From: Rhipicephalus microplus
Lineage: Eukaryota; Arthropoda; Arachnida; Ixodida; Ixodidae
Assembly (NCBI RefSeq): GCF_043290135.1
Contig: NC_134710.1
Span: forward strand, 205,002,692 to 205,066,691
Direction: 5' to 3'
Length of the DNA stretch: 64,000 bases
Part shown: positions 34,442 to 47,218 of the stretch, piece by piece
Numbering within the stretch: position 1 is the stretch's first letter
Layout of the letters: the number at the start of each line of letters is the position of its first letter
Notes under the pieces: generated by a model
Database searches by the model: none
Seen by the model: only the letters and a program-made list of their open reading frames with translations
Told to the model about the DNA's origin: nothing
Translations under genes and position numbers: made by a program

Positions 34442-36823
34442 TGCGTGCGTGTGTGCTGTTTCTAGTATTTCGCCTCCAGCGAAATGCCATAGCTCTGCAG
34501 TGCTTACACGACCTTATCGGGATAATCCAAGACGTCGAGAAGTGATAGGGATAGAAAAAAAACCAAATAAGGTACTACTTCGTCCTGAACGTCAACTGCA
34601 TAATGCGCACACTTCAACGCTGGCATTAAACGGGAACTGGAGCAATTTAGCCTTCGTCTTGAAGCAGCACATTCCGTAATGCGGGGCGGAATTCGTTGGC
34701 TGCGTCGGGCCAACAACAGAAGCAACAAGTCTGTTCTACGGCAGCGGCACGAGTTGAACTGGTGGATGGAAGAACGTCTCCGCGCGCCCCAGCGCGATTT
34801 CCTGTCTGGAAGTGGTGCCTCAGTCTAGGGGCCGGATGTTCGGCGTTCGAGGCCTCCATGTTCCGGTTCGTTTTAGGACACTCGCCTCCAACTGCAGCAC
34901 ACTCGCAATTCGCAGCCGTCCATAAACCGAGGTGTTTACGGCGACAGATAGGAAATAAATTGGCACTGAAAATAGCTATTCCATATATCGACTCGAAGGC
35001 AGCGACAGCCCCTGGTCTGATTGCACCGCACGCCACATGTCCTTTCACAAAGATTCCTGAGACAGCCTCGCGTGCAACACAGTCTTCCATCGAAATGGCC
35101 GTCCTATTGTTACGCCTCACTCACTATGGCAAACTATGGCGACGCCTTTATTGAGCCAGCGAAATTTATTCTCCTGAAATATCCACAGCGGCACTACGAT
35201 TCAAAAAGGCACGCTCAGTTTGTTAAACCAAGATTCTTCGGGAACTTTTCAAATGGAACACGTGCTTTATGCCATGCACAGATAATCAACAGCCAGTGAG
35301 TTCGACTGGGGCACCTTTTACGGCCTGAGAATAAACTCGTAGTTTTTATATATCCTTAAGTATTTACAAGTACGACATTACGAGTTGCAAAGGGTGCGAT
35401 ATCTGGTTAACCCACCGGATATTGGGCTCCTTGTCTGCTGAGCGTGCTGAATTAATGAATACTGAAACAATTATGACCAGGCTAACATTATGAGTCAGTT
35501 TTCGGCAATGTTCACCTAAATCTGTGTAACCGCCACGCTCCGAGCGTTTTCATGGAAAGTATTTTTGCGCTTTCAATTTTGTATTGAGGTCGACCTTGGG
35601 GTTCACCTGGTTGGATAAATTCACTTGTAGTCGTAGCACGTGCTATAGACATTACTTCACGTGACTACAGCAATCTTGCACAACACAATGCCGCAAGTGT
35701 ACGTTGATTTTTCTTTTTGTATTCTATCTTATTTTATTAGGTTATTTATTGCTGGACTCCTTTCACTCATTTCATAAGAGATAAGTATGATTTCGTCCAG
35801 TATATCATACCGTCATCCTTCAATTTGCCTGGATGCGCTTTCTCGATTTTAAATAAAAGTGATGTTTCATTCAATTAGTTGCCGTCATAACGGCCAATGT
35901 CGTATACCTAACGCACGAGAGCTTCTTCCCTCTATTGAAGTAAAATGCAATGTATACACAGGTTCTGTACTGTTGGTAGTTATTTGCGCAAATAGATATT
36001 TGTCAGGAAAGATCAAGGCTGCTACATACTAGTGTGAGAGAATTTGTTCTCATAATAGTACATTGTTCAAATATTGCACATTTTCACGTTTTCTGAATGT
36101 TGCCAGACGACTCAGCAATCACTATGTGTGCTTTATACGGCCGTGCAGCTTAGAAAACTCGATTATACTTTAACAATGAGTCACATCGATGAGTCTTAAT
36201 CAATGGCGTTCTCGTAAATAGCGCGTGGTTAATCTACCTGCCTTTAACGTATCATTTAGGTGTCTCTATTTATCTGTACACTTTATTCATTAATGATATG
36301 ACAGATGCATGGCAAGGCTGCTAGACTTCTGGCATACCTCATCATTGCAGATCATATAATAAAACGATTCTGGATATGCTCATGTAAGTTTTTTTGTGGT
36401 CGAATACCTAGATACATCTTAATACATAGTCGAACAATGATATCAATAGAGGGGAAGGCTCTTCCCCAGAAGCTTCTGATCCACCCCGAGGCATACATGT
36501 TCCACTATTATGGGAACAATAGGCAGGAGGGTCTTGAGTATATGGCTATAACAGCTGACAGCAACGCAACCCACTCTTTTTCAGTCACTGTTACCACTGT
36601 GGTCATAGTAATAATTTTAACCTTTTAGTTTTCAATACCATTTTGTGGGGTATTACAGGATAAAACGAGGTGATATGACAATGCAAGATGCATTACTCAT
36701 AACTTTACACTCTCATGTTATTCGGCAACAAACTAAACATGCTTGAATCTCTGAACACATAAACTTGATGCCTAATAGTATATTCATTAATGCGTATCAA
36801 TAAAGAAAACGTCAGAATTGTGC
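34440..36823. other. unassigned DNA, GC-richer at 34600-35120
   Basis: Opposed frames of 152 (plus) and 157 (minus) codons overlap at 34647-35154. Neither resembles a known family. They arise in a GC-rich patch where stops are rare. The rest is AT-rich with nothing recognised. Confidence 0.35.
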
Positions 36824-36907
36824 GTATGTATGTATGTATGTATGTATGTATGTATGTATGTATGTATGTATGTATGTATGTATGTATGTATGTATGTATG
36901 TATGTAT
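36824..36907. repeat. (GTAT)n microsatellite
   Basis: About 20 perfect tetranucleotides. Confidence 0.97.
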
Positions 36908-36961
36908 ACACACTCTATATTATATTAAGGCCTCGGTCAGCAACTGTGCAACTTGCCAAGT

Positions 36962-37203
36962 TGACTGATTGATATGTGGGGTCTAACGTCCCAAAACCAC
37001 CATATGATTATGAAAGACGCTGTAGTGGAGGGCTGCGAAAATTTCGACCACCTGGGGTTCTTTAACGTGCACCCAAATCTGAGCACACGGGCCCGCAGCA
37101 TTCTCGCCTCCATCAAAAATGCAGCCGCCGCAGCCGGGATTCGATCCCGCGACCCGCGGGTCAGCAGCCGAGTACCTTAGCCACTAAACCACCACGGCGG
37201 GGC
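36962..37203 (-). mobile_element. full-length Ruka-like SINE
   Basis: Minus strand. The head is at the right (CCACCACGGCGGGG on plus), with GGGATTCGATCCCGC as the B-box region in complement and a TGATTGATATGTGGGG tail at the left. Near-perfect 13-base flanking repeats of the type TGCAACTTG(C/A)CAA occur on both sides. Confidence 0.93.
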
Positions 37204-37837
37204 TGCAACTTGACAAATAATTGAATTTATGAATTACGTAGGAAATACCAATTAGTAAGTGACGTTTGTCTAGTCTTCATCCAAAGAACAAAGTGCAAGA
37301 TACCACCACTGACAAAACAACTATTAAAACAATGGCTATTCAAATCTGCCATTAGAAAAGGATTCTAGAAAATTCCAAAGAAACTTCGATCAGTGTGTTC
37401 GAATTATGCCTACAGATGAGTCCCATGTTCGAACAAATTTAGACTTAAAATTTTGTCAGATAATCGGAAAAACCTCGCTTTTCAGCTTTTTCAGTGTGGG
37501 CTTCTTTCGAGACAGAGACATGATGAGTTTGTACACCATTTCGGCTCCAGTTTCAGATGTCACGCTATTCCTAAGTTTGTGTTTCATCATGCTCAGTTTG
37601 AGTCACACACTAGAAAAATTATATAATTGCCGACAAGAGAACTCCCTCCGTCTTCAGGAAGCCAGGCAGTCTGCCAAAGAAAATGTGTTTAAATGGACCA
37701 TGCTCTAGTGTCGTATTGGAGAGATTAGGTGGAGCACATGCAAGTCAACGTGAAGCTGGCTTCGCAGCAACAGGAGGCACTACGAGGAGAAGCAGATTTC
37801 AGTGGCTTTTTTTTTATCTTTCTTTAAAAAAATTACA
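37204..37837. other. unassigned DNA
   Basis: A 100-codon plus-strand frame (37406-37708) contains a hydrophobic patch but no recognised domain. Confidence 0.4.
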
Positions 37838-38071
37838 ATTAGCCCACCACCGTGTCTAAGGCACTCAGCTACGTACCCGCAGGTTACAGGATCGAATCTC
37901 AGCCGCGGCGGCCACATTTTCGATGGAAGCAAAAACTCTTGAGGCCCGTGTGCTTAGATTTAGGTGCACGTTAAAGAACCCGAGGTAGTCGAAATTTCTG
38001 AAGCCCTCCACTACGGCGTCTTTCATAATCATACGGTGGTTTTCGGACGTTGAACCCTAAAACTAACTAAT
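37838..38071 (+). mobile_element. Ruka-like SINE, moderately decayed
   Basis: Head GCCCACCACCGTGTCTAAGG, B-box GGATCGAATCTC, body GTGTGCTTAGATTTAGGTGC and CATAATCATACGGTGG. The CAAT tail has been replaced by AAAACTAACTAAT. Target duplications are not obvious. Confidence 0.88.
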
Positions 38072-40371
38072 AATATTAAATCTTTACACTACAACATTGA
38101 CCAAAATTGATAAGAATTGGGAGCAGCCTGTTAATATACGAACAAGTAAACTAATGCCTAAAAGCTGGAATTGATTCAGTGTATTTTAACTTTTGTGACA
38201 AGAAATCATGTGGTTCCATAATCGAAACATCAATTACCTTACTCCCAGTTCCTGGCACATTTACACGCTGCCTTCGGATTAAACGTATTTTGCTGCGTGT
38301 CAGTCTTTTATGAAACCTTTCACAAGAGGGATCTAATGTTGTTCTTTGGCCGGCTCTACTGCAGTATACGTGCTTCAATCGGCATGCTCTTCACGAGAAC
38401 GCCATTTACTAAGCCCCATCGATGTTGCTCATTTTTAACTATAAGTGTAGGTTATGGCAATGAACTCAAGTTTTTTGTTGTTTTTTTTTTGCGAAATGCG
38501 GTTCGGTCAGGGAAGTCGGTTAGATTGTCAGCTTTACATCGTTTTTTCTTCTTTTTCTTTTTTAATGGTGGTAACTTTAAAACAAACTTCATCCATTGAG
38601 GCTTCTTCTTTTCACATAAAAAGACCCCTGTCATCTGAAAGGTCCCTTTGATTCTGCACTTTAACTTATGTCATATGTTACTGTCTTCTTATATCTAATC
38701 TAATTGTGTCACCTTCATCGTCAACTGCCACTGCCTTTCTAGACGCTAACATGAGCCTCGAGTTTTTAAGCTAGCTTTTATTTGAGTGTTCCTGAGCAGC
38801 GGAAACTGGCTTTTCATCCACAGGTTCTTGCAGTCTATTAAGGTCAAATCCCATAAGCCTCAATATAATGATTTATATCCACAGAAGCTGTGTCGGTATT
38901 TCGTAAGACTGTTCATCATTCTTGGGTCTCAAATTCTACGGCTAAGTAGGAATACCAGTGCACTTTTCCTGCGCGGTGCGCAGGGTATGTTGTATGAGTA
39001 TGTCTTTCACGAACAAAGACTTCTATGTGCTCTATCTTTTTACAATCACTTGCTTGGAATTCCTTGAACATAGTTTACTTCACGCTTATCTATCTATTTA
39101 TTTCAATTGCTGTCTGTCATTCAGCCTCTTTTGTTTATGTAGCTATTTCATATGGTGGCGGTTCGGTCGAGAACTTCTGCTAAAGCAACACTGCGTACTG
39201 AAAAAGATCCGATTGCTGTTTTTTTGTTGTTGTTCAGCTGCTTTCAATAAAAGAGACCACTTTTTTGTGCACTGCCACTGACAACTCAATTTTTTAACGG
39301 CGGGTTCTCTGCGGCCCACTCCAATCTTCCGAAGTAACCAGAACAAGCAGCCATAGCTGTCTCCCATAGCACTGGTCATTCCGCCGGTAAAACGTTTCAC
39401 TTATACTGAACCTCAATGTATTATGCAAAGGCCAAAGCTTCCATTATGGTATGATAGAAAAGCAACCGATTTCTCATCAAACCATTCGAGAATGTACTCT
39501 ATGACGACAGAATTATTTGTGTCTATCGTGTTCTATGCAAAACTGTCCGTATATAGCAAAAATGAAGGAAAAAAGGAATGAAGGAACGCTATTCCACACA
39601 AGAACTTCAAGCCAGCCCTTTTTTCATGCTTTTTCACCTAGAATTTTGCTCAAAGAAAGCCAGAACATTTAAGGCACTCTAAATTTTTAATGAACAAGCA
39701 CATGTGTTTTGTACGCCAGCTTTCAATTAGGCCTCATTTCTTTGCCGCACGTTACGCCTCCCCCCCTCCCCCTTCAGCACCCGTTTAACAAGAGTAGACA
39801 GACCTTATGCGGAGAAATGGTATCTCTGCAGTTTTCTGAATAATAATTTATTTGTGATTATTTGATTGATGTGGCGGAATAGGAAAAGATGTATTGTCAT
39901 AGCGCTGCTTGAATTTACACGAGACTGCAGAATATTGGTCACCACACCGTTTAACTCAGCTCCTTGGCACAGCTTGCTGTTTCACGAAACACGCTATTGT
40001 AGAGCTGCATGCTCCTGAATCAGTGAAGTTATTTCATTGTTTATGTGCGTTACTAGTCATTTTTTTTTATTTTTAGAACTGGGCATAATGGGTGTTATGT
40101 ATTAGCAATGACGCATTTATTCTGCCTACTTTTTTTAGGCAAGTAGGCGAGAAACAAAATAAGTGGAATGACACTGACAGGCTTGGTTACCCTCATTTCT
40201 ATCTCTCGGTGTGGCACAGCTGCTGGTTAGCAACCATAAAGCTAAAATTGCCACTTGCTCTTCGTTTGAGACTTGCTTTGCGGAAGTCGGCCAACCCGTT
40301 TGCTAGCTCCGTGCACAGCGCTCTTCCGAAACCCTTATCTCTTATACCTCTGCCGTCTTATTGATACTGAC
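38072..40371. other. unassigned DNA
   Basis: No gene is recognised. T-rich runs at about 38478-38490 and 38540-38562 produce Phe-rich frames. From about 40140 the sequence may already belong to the Gypsy fragment that follows, but no gag similarity is visible before 40372. Confidence 0.4.
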
Positions 40372-40984
40372 ATGGCCGACACCCATAAAATACGGCACAT
40401 TATGAAACGTATCGAGGATGACGCTTTTCACATGGCTGTTGCAAAAAATCCTTAAACTGTCGCCCCACTGACTCAGTACTCTCAGAGTTACGACGAGCTG
40501 TCTAGAGAGCGCATTTCTACGTAACTTCTAAACCTCGACACGACCACGACATCTGCGTTAACTGTTGGCGCTGTTTCCGCCGAACAGACCACGCTAATGC
40601 AGCAAATCCAGCAACCCGTCCGAAAAGAAGTGACATCCCAATTGTCTCTTGTGCCCTACATTCTAGCCAGTGCTCTAACGCTGACCCCAATGCTCCGGAA
40701 TGCGGTCGAAGAGCACTTTTTTGATGCTCTGTCTACTACACACCATTGTTCGCCTACCTACGCACCCATGACTTACACTGAGGCCGCAAGGTGACCCTAG
40801 CCCCCGTCACAAATCCTGCTCGACAGCCCCATCCCACCTACGCAGCGAGTCCACCTGTACGTTCGCATCCACCTCCTTTTTGCCATCCCACACCACCTTC
40901 AACCAACTCTTGGCGCACACCGGACAGCAGGCCAATCTGCTACTTCTGCCGTCTCCCAGGCCACGTATACCACGCTACTGCCGT
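40372..40984 (+). pseudogene. decayed Gypsy gag, left part
   Basis: Starts with a capsid C-terminal piece (HKIRHIMKRIEDDAF, AVAKNP) matching [14 protein letters not shown] in the gag at 59732-61063. It continues through an acidic helix and a Pro-rich linker (TYAPMTYTEAAR) to a zinc-knuckle region (ICYFCRLPGHV). Several stops and frameshifts are present. It breaks exactly in the zinc knuckle, where the BEL element is inserted. The gag continues at 46751. Confidence 0.8.
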
Positions 40985-41135
40985 TGTTTCAGAAGGACCA
41001 GAGAGACCGCAGAACCGATACGTCTTCGGTTTATTGTTGACAGAACAGGAAAATAAAAAAATATATATGTAGAGCGTGCCCCTGGCTACTTTTTCTTCCT
41101 CGCCTCCGAGCTCCATCTTCACTCTGTTTTCTACA
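40985..41135 (-). repeat. BEL 3' LTR
   Basis: 151 bp, TGTTTCAGAAGG to TTTTCTACA. It contains CTTCGGTTTATTG and an A-rich GGAAAATAAAAAAAT stretch. It differs from 46601-46750 by about four substitutions and one small indel. Confidence 0.95.
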
Positions 41136-41152
41136 TCTTCCCGCCGGCCAGA

Positions 41153-44100
41153 TTCAACCGAAGCAACCTTCGAGCAAATCCAACAGTTGAATTGGCCTCT
41201 TGACTAATTTTCCTTCAGGTGTACGAAGCAAGCATGTTCTCACTAGTTCATCTTTGCCTGGGAAAATCTTTTCGACCTTGCAGAGTTTCCACTGAGTTCT
41301 TTTTCGCGCTTCTCCAAGCAGAAGTACATCTCCTTCTTGTACATTTGTGTGACGCTCTGTTTTTCTGCTGGCACACTTAAGCTCCCTCAGGTACTCCTTT
41401 TTTCATCTGGTCCACCGTGTTATCATTGCTCGTTTTCTTGCACTCCAGTAATTCAGCAAACTGTATTCTCCGAGTCTGTTTTCTTCCTGCTTGTTCATTG
41501 CTTGCCTGCCTCCTATAACGTCCGCCGGTGTGATGGGTTGTGGCTCGTTAGGATCGTCATACACATAAGTGAGAGGCTGGTTGTTAAGTACTCCTTCTGC
41601 TTCAACAACCACAGTCCGTAGTTCTTCTTCATCCAAAAGTCGAGCACCTATAATTTTTGCCATGGATGTCTTAAAGCTTCTGATCAGTCTTTCATGAAAT
41701 CCTCCCCACCATGGAGCTAACTCTACAATAAACTTCCATTTTATTTTCAGGTTACTTGTATACTGTTGAATCCTTTCATCTTTCATCTATAATATCTTGT
41801 TCATCTCTTTCTCAGATTTCTTGAATGCTCTTGCATTATCACTGTAAATAGTTGTACACAATCCTCTTCTAGCTACCAATCTTCGGAATGCTTGTATAAA
41901 CGCTTCTGATGACATCCTCTTTACCAACTCCAGTTGTATGGCTCTTGTTACTGCACACGTAAATATCACAATGTAAAACTTTGTAACTTTTTCGCCTTTC
42001 TCCTCTCGAGCATTTAACGGTCCAGCAAAGTCTATACCAACTGTGTCGAATGGCCTCGTCTGTGTTATCCTGTCAGCTGGTAGTGGTGGAATTTCTTGTG
42101 CCATTGGTCTAGAATTGAATCTCCTACATGTGATGCATTTCTTTATCACATATTTCACCATCTGTCGGGCACGCAGAGTCCAAAACTTCGTTCTTAGATG
42201 TGTCAATGTTGCCGCAACGCCACCGTGCATTGTTACTTGATGCGCGTTCAGAACTAGGAGTCCTGAAAAGTGACTTTCTCTTGGTAAAATAATAGGATGC
42301 TTCTCATCAAATCTCAAATCACTCCACTGAAGCCTCCCTTTTACTCTTAGAACACCTTGATCATCTTCGAAGATGTTCGTGCCGTACAGATTCATGTTGT
42401 CATATATTCGTGTCACTGCATTTTGTAGCGTTTTCTGCTCCTGCTTTATCAGCACAAACTCTGCCTTGTCCAATTCTTCTCCTGTCAGCGAACCTGTTTT
42501 CCTTTCTTTTCGTCGGTTTCCTATATAACGCATCACCCACGCGGTAACTCGTAACGCTTTCTTGTATGATCCAAATCTGCTCACATCAACTATCTTTTCT
42601 TCACTCATGGTGGTAGTTAAGCATGCCACTGTCTTTTCTTCGTCTTTGTTGTCATCACTGTCTGATTCCCACGTGATGTCATAATCAGGCCTTTGTTTTT
42701 CATTCTTGATCCACGTGGGGCCTTTCCACCATAATTCACTGTCCAGCAAACGTTTCATCTTCATCCCCCTTGTCATCAAATCTACAGGATTTTCATCACA
42801 TTTAACATAGCCCCATTGACTCTCATTGGACTTGCTCTTAATTTCTGCTGCGCGGTTGCAAACAAACAGATCTTTCGTCTTGTTTGACTTTATCCAGCAT
42901 AACACAATTTGAGAGTCAGTCCAGAATTTCACACTCCTCAGTTTCCTGGTGCAATTCTCAGTTATATGACTGGCCAATCTGACTGATATTATGGCCGCCA
43001 ACAACTCCAATTTTGCTAGTGTAATCTTTTTAATTCGAGGGACTCTACCTTTTGCAATGATTAAATTGGCTTCATTCCTTCCATCAAAGTATTCTGTTAC
43101 AATGTATGCTGTTGCTTCATACGCCATTGGACTCGCATTGGAGAACACGTGTAGAGTCGATGCTTTCACTTCAGCTTGCCTGTTGTCATAGCATCTGTTA
43201 ACGGTGAAGTCATCTAAGTGCGGAAGCTCCTCCGACCAGTCCTTCCAAGCTGATCTATGCTGGCTTGGTAACGGGTCATCCCATTTCACTTTATCCATCC
43301 AAATTTTTTGCAGCAATATTTTTGCTCTGACTGAAAATGGTGTCAAAAAACCCAAAGGGTCATATAGCTTTGCCGTGTCCTGCAAAACCTGACTTTTTGA
43401 GAGTTGTCTCATGTCCTTGTCATTTCGCCATGTAGTATCGGGAAAGCTCAACACGTCGTCTACAAAATTCCATTTCAGTCCCAAAATCTTGATTTGTCCC
43501 TCTTTTCTTATCCCTCGATCCAGATCCTCTCCTTCTTCATCAAAGAGTTTTCTTATCTCGGCGTCATTTGAAATTAATTTTCTTATATTTATTTTCGCAT
43601 AGCGAAAAATATCTCGTGCTTCTTTGTATATCTTTGTCAATGTCAAGTATTCGTCGGCTCCTAGTAAAACGTCATCGACGTAGATTCCTTTCCGGAGTTG
43701 CGCCACAACTGCAGGATATTTTTCTTTGAATTTATCCAAATGTCGATGAATCGTGGCCGCTAGAAGGAAGCTACTTGGTGTAGTTTCGAAAGTAACCCTC
43801 GTCATCCTCTATGTTTTTATCTTCGGGGTCGGCATATCTTCGCTGGGTATTCTTTCCCACCACATGAATCGCAGTGCGTCACGGTCATTTTCATGTATCT
43901 TGATCTGCAAGAATGCTTTTTCCACGTCGGCTGACATAGCGATCTTGTGATGTCGAAAGTTCACGAGCAAGCTTGTGATGTCGGGGTTTCCAAGGTGTTT
44001 CCTTTTCCAAGTTGTCATTTAAGAGTTCACCTGGATTTTGGCTTAACGATGCGTCAAATACAATCCGTATTTTTGTCGTTGTTCGGTCCTTCTTAATTAC

Positions 44101-45013
44101 AGCTTGATGCGGCATGTAGTATACAAATTTGTTCTGTATATCGAATCTAGCATCTTCTTCGCCGTTTTCTGCTATTTCTTGCTCAAAGTACTCTCGAATA
44201 GCTTTGTCATAGGCTAGGAGTTCATCTTTATCCTTGCATAATTTTTTGGTCACCTGGATAAGCCTCTTCTCTGCAATGGTTTTGTTGTCGTCCAATGTCA
44301 CGTTTTTCTTCCATGGTAGCCGCACTTGGTATCTTCCTGCCTTGAACTCTATTGTTTGTCGGACGTAGTCTAGCACATGTTCATCATTCATCTTTGTTGC
44401 TGGTTTCTCCTTGATGCCCATGTTTTCCAAGTCCCAAAATCTCTGCAGTTCGTCCACAGTCGTGTCCGACTTGGCACTGACCTTGAGTACCATAACCGTC
44501 GATGATTTCATCGGCACACAATGAAGTCCTACAGGACCTTGGACCGTCCATCCCAATATTGTTTCTATTGCCATTACTTTTAAATGAATCTCGCAAATGC
44601 GACCAGTGACTACAGTCCAGTAATAATCTGCTCCAATTAATAAAGAAGTTTCCATATTTTTTTCTTTCTTTGTCCGTCTTCTCGTTGTCATCAGCCAAAC
44701 AAATTCCCATCGATCTTGCTCTTTCGTGTATTGTCAACGGTGGCAGTGGTAGCACGTCACAGGATATAACTTCTATCTCCAGTGCCTCAATCGTGACTGG
44801 CTCCGAGATGGGATCTTTCCTCACGCTGACCTCGACGACTTTCATGTCTAGTTCCATCTCTCCTCCTCCAAATGATCCTACAGTAATCCTTTCGGATCTT
44901 TTTACCTTGCACGCTAGTTTTCTTGACAATATTTTGAGGATGAATGTCCTCTGACTCCCGTTGTCCAGCAGAATTCGTGCGTAGCACCCGCTGTCTTCTC
45001 CCTCCGTCAACAA
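41153..45013 (-). pseudogene. pol: BEL pol (protease-RT-RNase H-integrase-DUF5641), broken
   Basis: Protease near 44960 reads LLDNGSQRTFI, with Asn where Thr or Ser is usual. RT follows: YYMPHQAVIKKD and IRIVFDAS near 44060-44110, AMSADVEKAFLQI near 43930 (catalytic Asp), and GIYVDDVLLG near 43680. RNase H-like region: LHVFSNASPMAYEA near 43155. Integrase: zinc module (HQVTMHGG, CITCRRF) near 42120-42240, then GIDFAGPL and YSDNARAF; the final Glu lies in GGFHERLIRSF at 41700. The last 80 residues (41402-41153, RKTERHTNVQEGDVLLLG, RPIQLLDLLEG) are DUF5641. In-frame stops are at 43809-43811, 41787-41789 and 41403-41405. Frame changes lie near 44670 and 44020. Confidence 0.9.
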
Positions 45014-45039
45014 AAAGGCTGTCTGCAGTAGTATGCACT

Positions 45040-46535
45040 TGTGTTCATCAGACTGCTATGCGTGTATACTGCAGGACTTGCTGGTGTCTAACCGGTCAAG
45101 TTGCGCGCTTTTACGCACTTGCTCAACATCATTACCGCTTTGCTGCTGTGCTGACTTTCCTGCAGGCGTACGTGGTCGACACATGGATGTCGCGCGCCTT
45201 CCCTTGCATGTTTTGCAGTGTACGTTAGCGCGGCATATCTTCGCCGTGTGCTGAGGTCTGGGGCATCTGAAGCACCTTCGTTCCCGTTGCAAGGCTTCTT
45301 TGTTCTATTGCATGCTAATGCTTCTTCTGCAATCTTCCGTGTAGTGTCCAGTCATCTCACAGAAGATGCATTTTTTCATCGAGGTGCTTTGAAGCACAGA
45401 TGTTCTAGTCCTCCTCATACTGTGCGGTGACTGGGTAACGTCGTATTTTTCCTCTCGAGTTTCTTCTCTGCTGCGTATATATATATGTTTAAAAACTCCA
45501 TAATTTCTTTCAAACTGCTCGTGCTGTCTCTTGACGCTGAGTCCGATGCCGTAGTTGCTGTTCTGTTGTCACCTTTCTTTAACTCCTTCATCTTCATCTC
45601 AATCCTCATATCCACCGGTAGCGCAGATTTTACAACAGGAGCTATCACTGTGGCGTAACTACCCATTGCCACTCCTAATGACTGCAATGCTCGTGTGTTC
45701 ACTTGCAACTTTTGGAAGAGTATCTTCAACCCATCTACATCTTTAGGACTCTTCACTGCTTCCAAGTTTGCAAGCTCTTTTATGTAGGTTTCTTTCAAAT
45801 TATTTTCTCGTCCGAAGGTTTCTTTCAGAAGAGCGACTGCATGCTCGTAATTCTGATCAGAAAACTGCAAACCTTCTATGAGGGACGCAGCCTCTCCGCT
45901 CAGAAGCGCCAGAAGGTAATGAAATTTTTTATTCTTCGGCATGTTCGCTCTGTTATGCACCGATGTCTCGAACTGATGCAAAAACCTTGGCCATGCTGTT
46001 TTTTCCCATCAAACTTGATCATTTCAAGGCGTGGCAAATTAACAAGCTTTTGCGTCTCCGAGATTTGGTTAGTACCTTGCACTAAGCTCGCCTTTTCTGT
46101 GACTATTCTCGTCGTCAGTTGCGTCGCTTGTTCTCACTCGCGTAATTGCTCCTCTATTTTTGTCGTTGCAGCGACGATCTTCATTTCATAATGCAAAACT
46201 CTTTCAAATTCCGCCTCCGCGTCGTCTTCTTCAATGAACGGTTCAATCTGTTCGTTTACTTGTCTTAACGTCTGTAACACGCTCTTCATCTGGTTCAGAA
46301 GCGTCATAAGTTGCGCTCGATTGGTGTCTTCTTCTATCGTCTTATCGATTTCGCTCGTAAGCGTCGTCACATTTGCTCGAAGCGTCTTCCGCTTCTTTGA
46401 TAGGACCTCTTTATTCATGCTTAAAACGTGTTGAAAGAGCTCTTGCCTGTTTATGTGCGTCGCCAACAGTCGTCGGTCGTGGTCCTTCTCTCGATGATTC
46501 GTCCTTGAGCCAGACGCCGCTGCTTCGTTCTTCAA
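45040..46535 (-). pseudogene. gag: BEL gag with zinc knuckles, broken
   Basis: The N-terminal part (46535-46134, 133 residues) is helical and charged (KTLRANVTTLTSEIDKTI). It ends at an in-frame TGA where CGA would read on. The frame reopens, shifts near 46000, and continues as 188 residues to 45415 with the DUF1759-like core (FHYLLALLSGEAASLIEGL, YEHAVALLKETFGR). Downstream, CCHC knuckles CIFCEMTGHYTEDC (about 45340-45385) and CFRCPRPQHTAKIC (about 45240-45280) are separated by a stop, and a CKTC pair follows. Gag would package the RNA in particles. At least one frameshift and two stops disable it. Confidence 0.85.
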
Positions 46536-46600
46536 CCCGTTGTTGCGAATGGGGTTGAAGTCTGTGCGTCTGTCTTCAGATCCTCCTGGTCACGGCACCA

Positions 46601-46750
46601 TGTTTCAGAAGGACCAGAGAGACCGCAAAACCGATACGTCTTCGGTTTATTGTTGACAGAACAGGAAAATAAAAAAAATATATGTAGAGCGTGCCCCTGG
46701 CTACTTCTTCTTCCTCGCCTCCGAGCTCCATCTTCAATCTGTTTTCTACA
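46601..46750 (-). repeat. BEL 5' LTR
   Basis: 150-bp partner of 40985-41135 with TG...CA ends. The PBS begins at the next base on the minus strand. Confidence 0.95.
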
Positions 46751-47010
46751 GCCGTCATCGTGATTACCACCAAAGCGTTGGTGAGGCGAGTTACGGCTCC
46801 TATCATCCCGAGCCACCACATTCGTCTTCGTCCTAATCCACGACGGATCAGTCACCGCCATGCCGCCGCGGCTTCGGCAGAAATTGGTCGCCCTCACCGC
46901 GGCACCATTCTATTTCTCCGATGCTTTCTCAATTCAATTGCCACCCACGCAAGTGGAAAGCTGGTCATCGCAGTTCCCGGTGCAAGAAATGTGCACATAT
47001 CGAAAACTTC
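46751..47010 (+). pseudogene. decayed Gypsy gag, right part
   Basis: After the duplicated GCCGT the zinc-knuckle region of the interrupted gag resumes. An Arg/Ser/Pro-rich C-terminus (WSPSPRHHSISPM, about 46890-46925) follows, matching [13 protein letters not shown] in the two other Gypsy gags of the window. A CKKCAHIE-like piece then corresponds to NCAVIE at the end of the gag at 59732. No pol is recognisable beyond about 47010. Confidence 0.75.
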
Positions 47011-47218
47011 AAGGCCCCCATTTTTACCCATCACATAAATATGCGGTCATGACTGACAATATGAATGCACTGATATCAGACTTGTCTAACAGCGCATCAA
47101 GATGTGTGACGTGGTTTCGTGTCTATAACTCATTAAAAACCGGTGATGCGTCAATCGTAAGCGTCGTCCTTCCTACCAGACAATTGGACCATTTCCCCGA
47201 AGGAAACTGTGATGGGAT

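Larger units (their letters stand above)
40985..46750 (-). mobile_element. BEL/Pao LTR retrotransposon
   Basis: A nearly complete 5.8-kb element on the minus strand with LTRs of about 150 bp that both run TG...CA. They differ at roughly five places, so it is older than Gypsy-1. A perfect 5-bp target duplication GCCGT (40980-40984 and 46751-46755) flanks it. A PBS directly follows the 5' LTR (TGGTGCCGTGACCAGGAGG, about 46582-46600) and a purine-rich GGCGGGAAGA precedes the 3' LTR. Gag, zinc fingers, protease, RT, RNase H, integrase and the DUF5641 end typical of this group all occur in order. Several stops and frameshifts make it inactive as it stands. Confidence 0.95.

Noticed and set aside
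34647..35154. Overlapping frames of 152 and 157 codons on opposite strands
   Set aside because: GC-rich patch with few stops. Neither strand shows a domain, and neither is supported by context.
37406..37708. 100-codon frame with a hydrophobic segment
   Set aside because: No domain, no neighbours, not conserved with anything I recognise.
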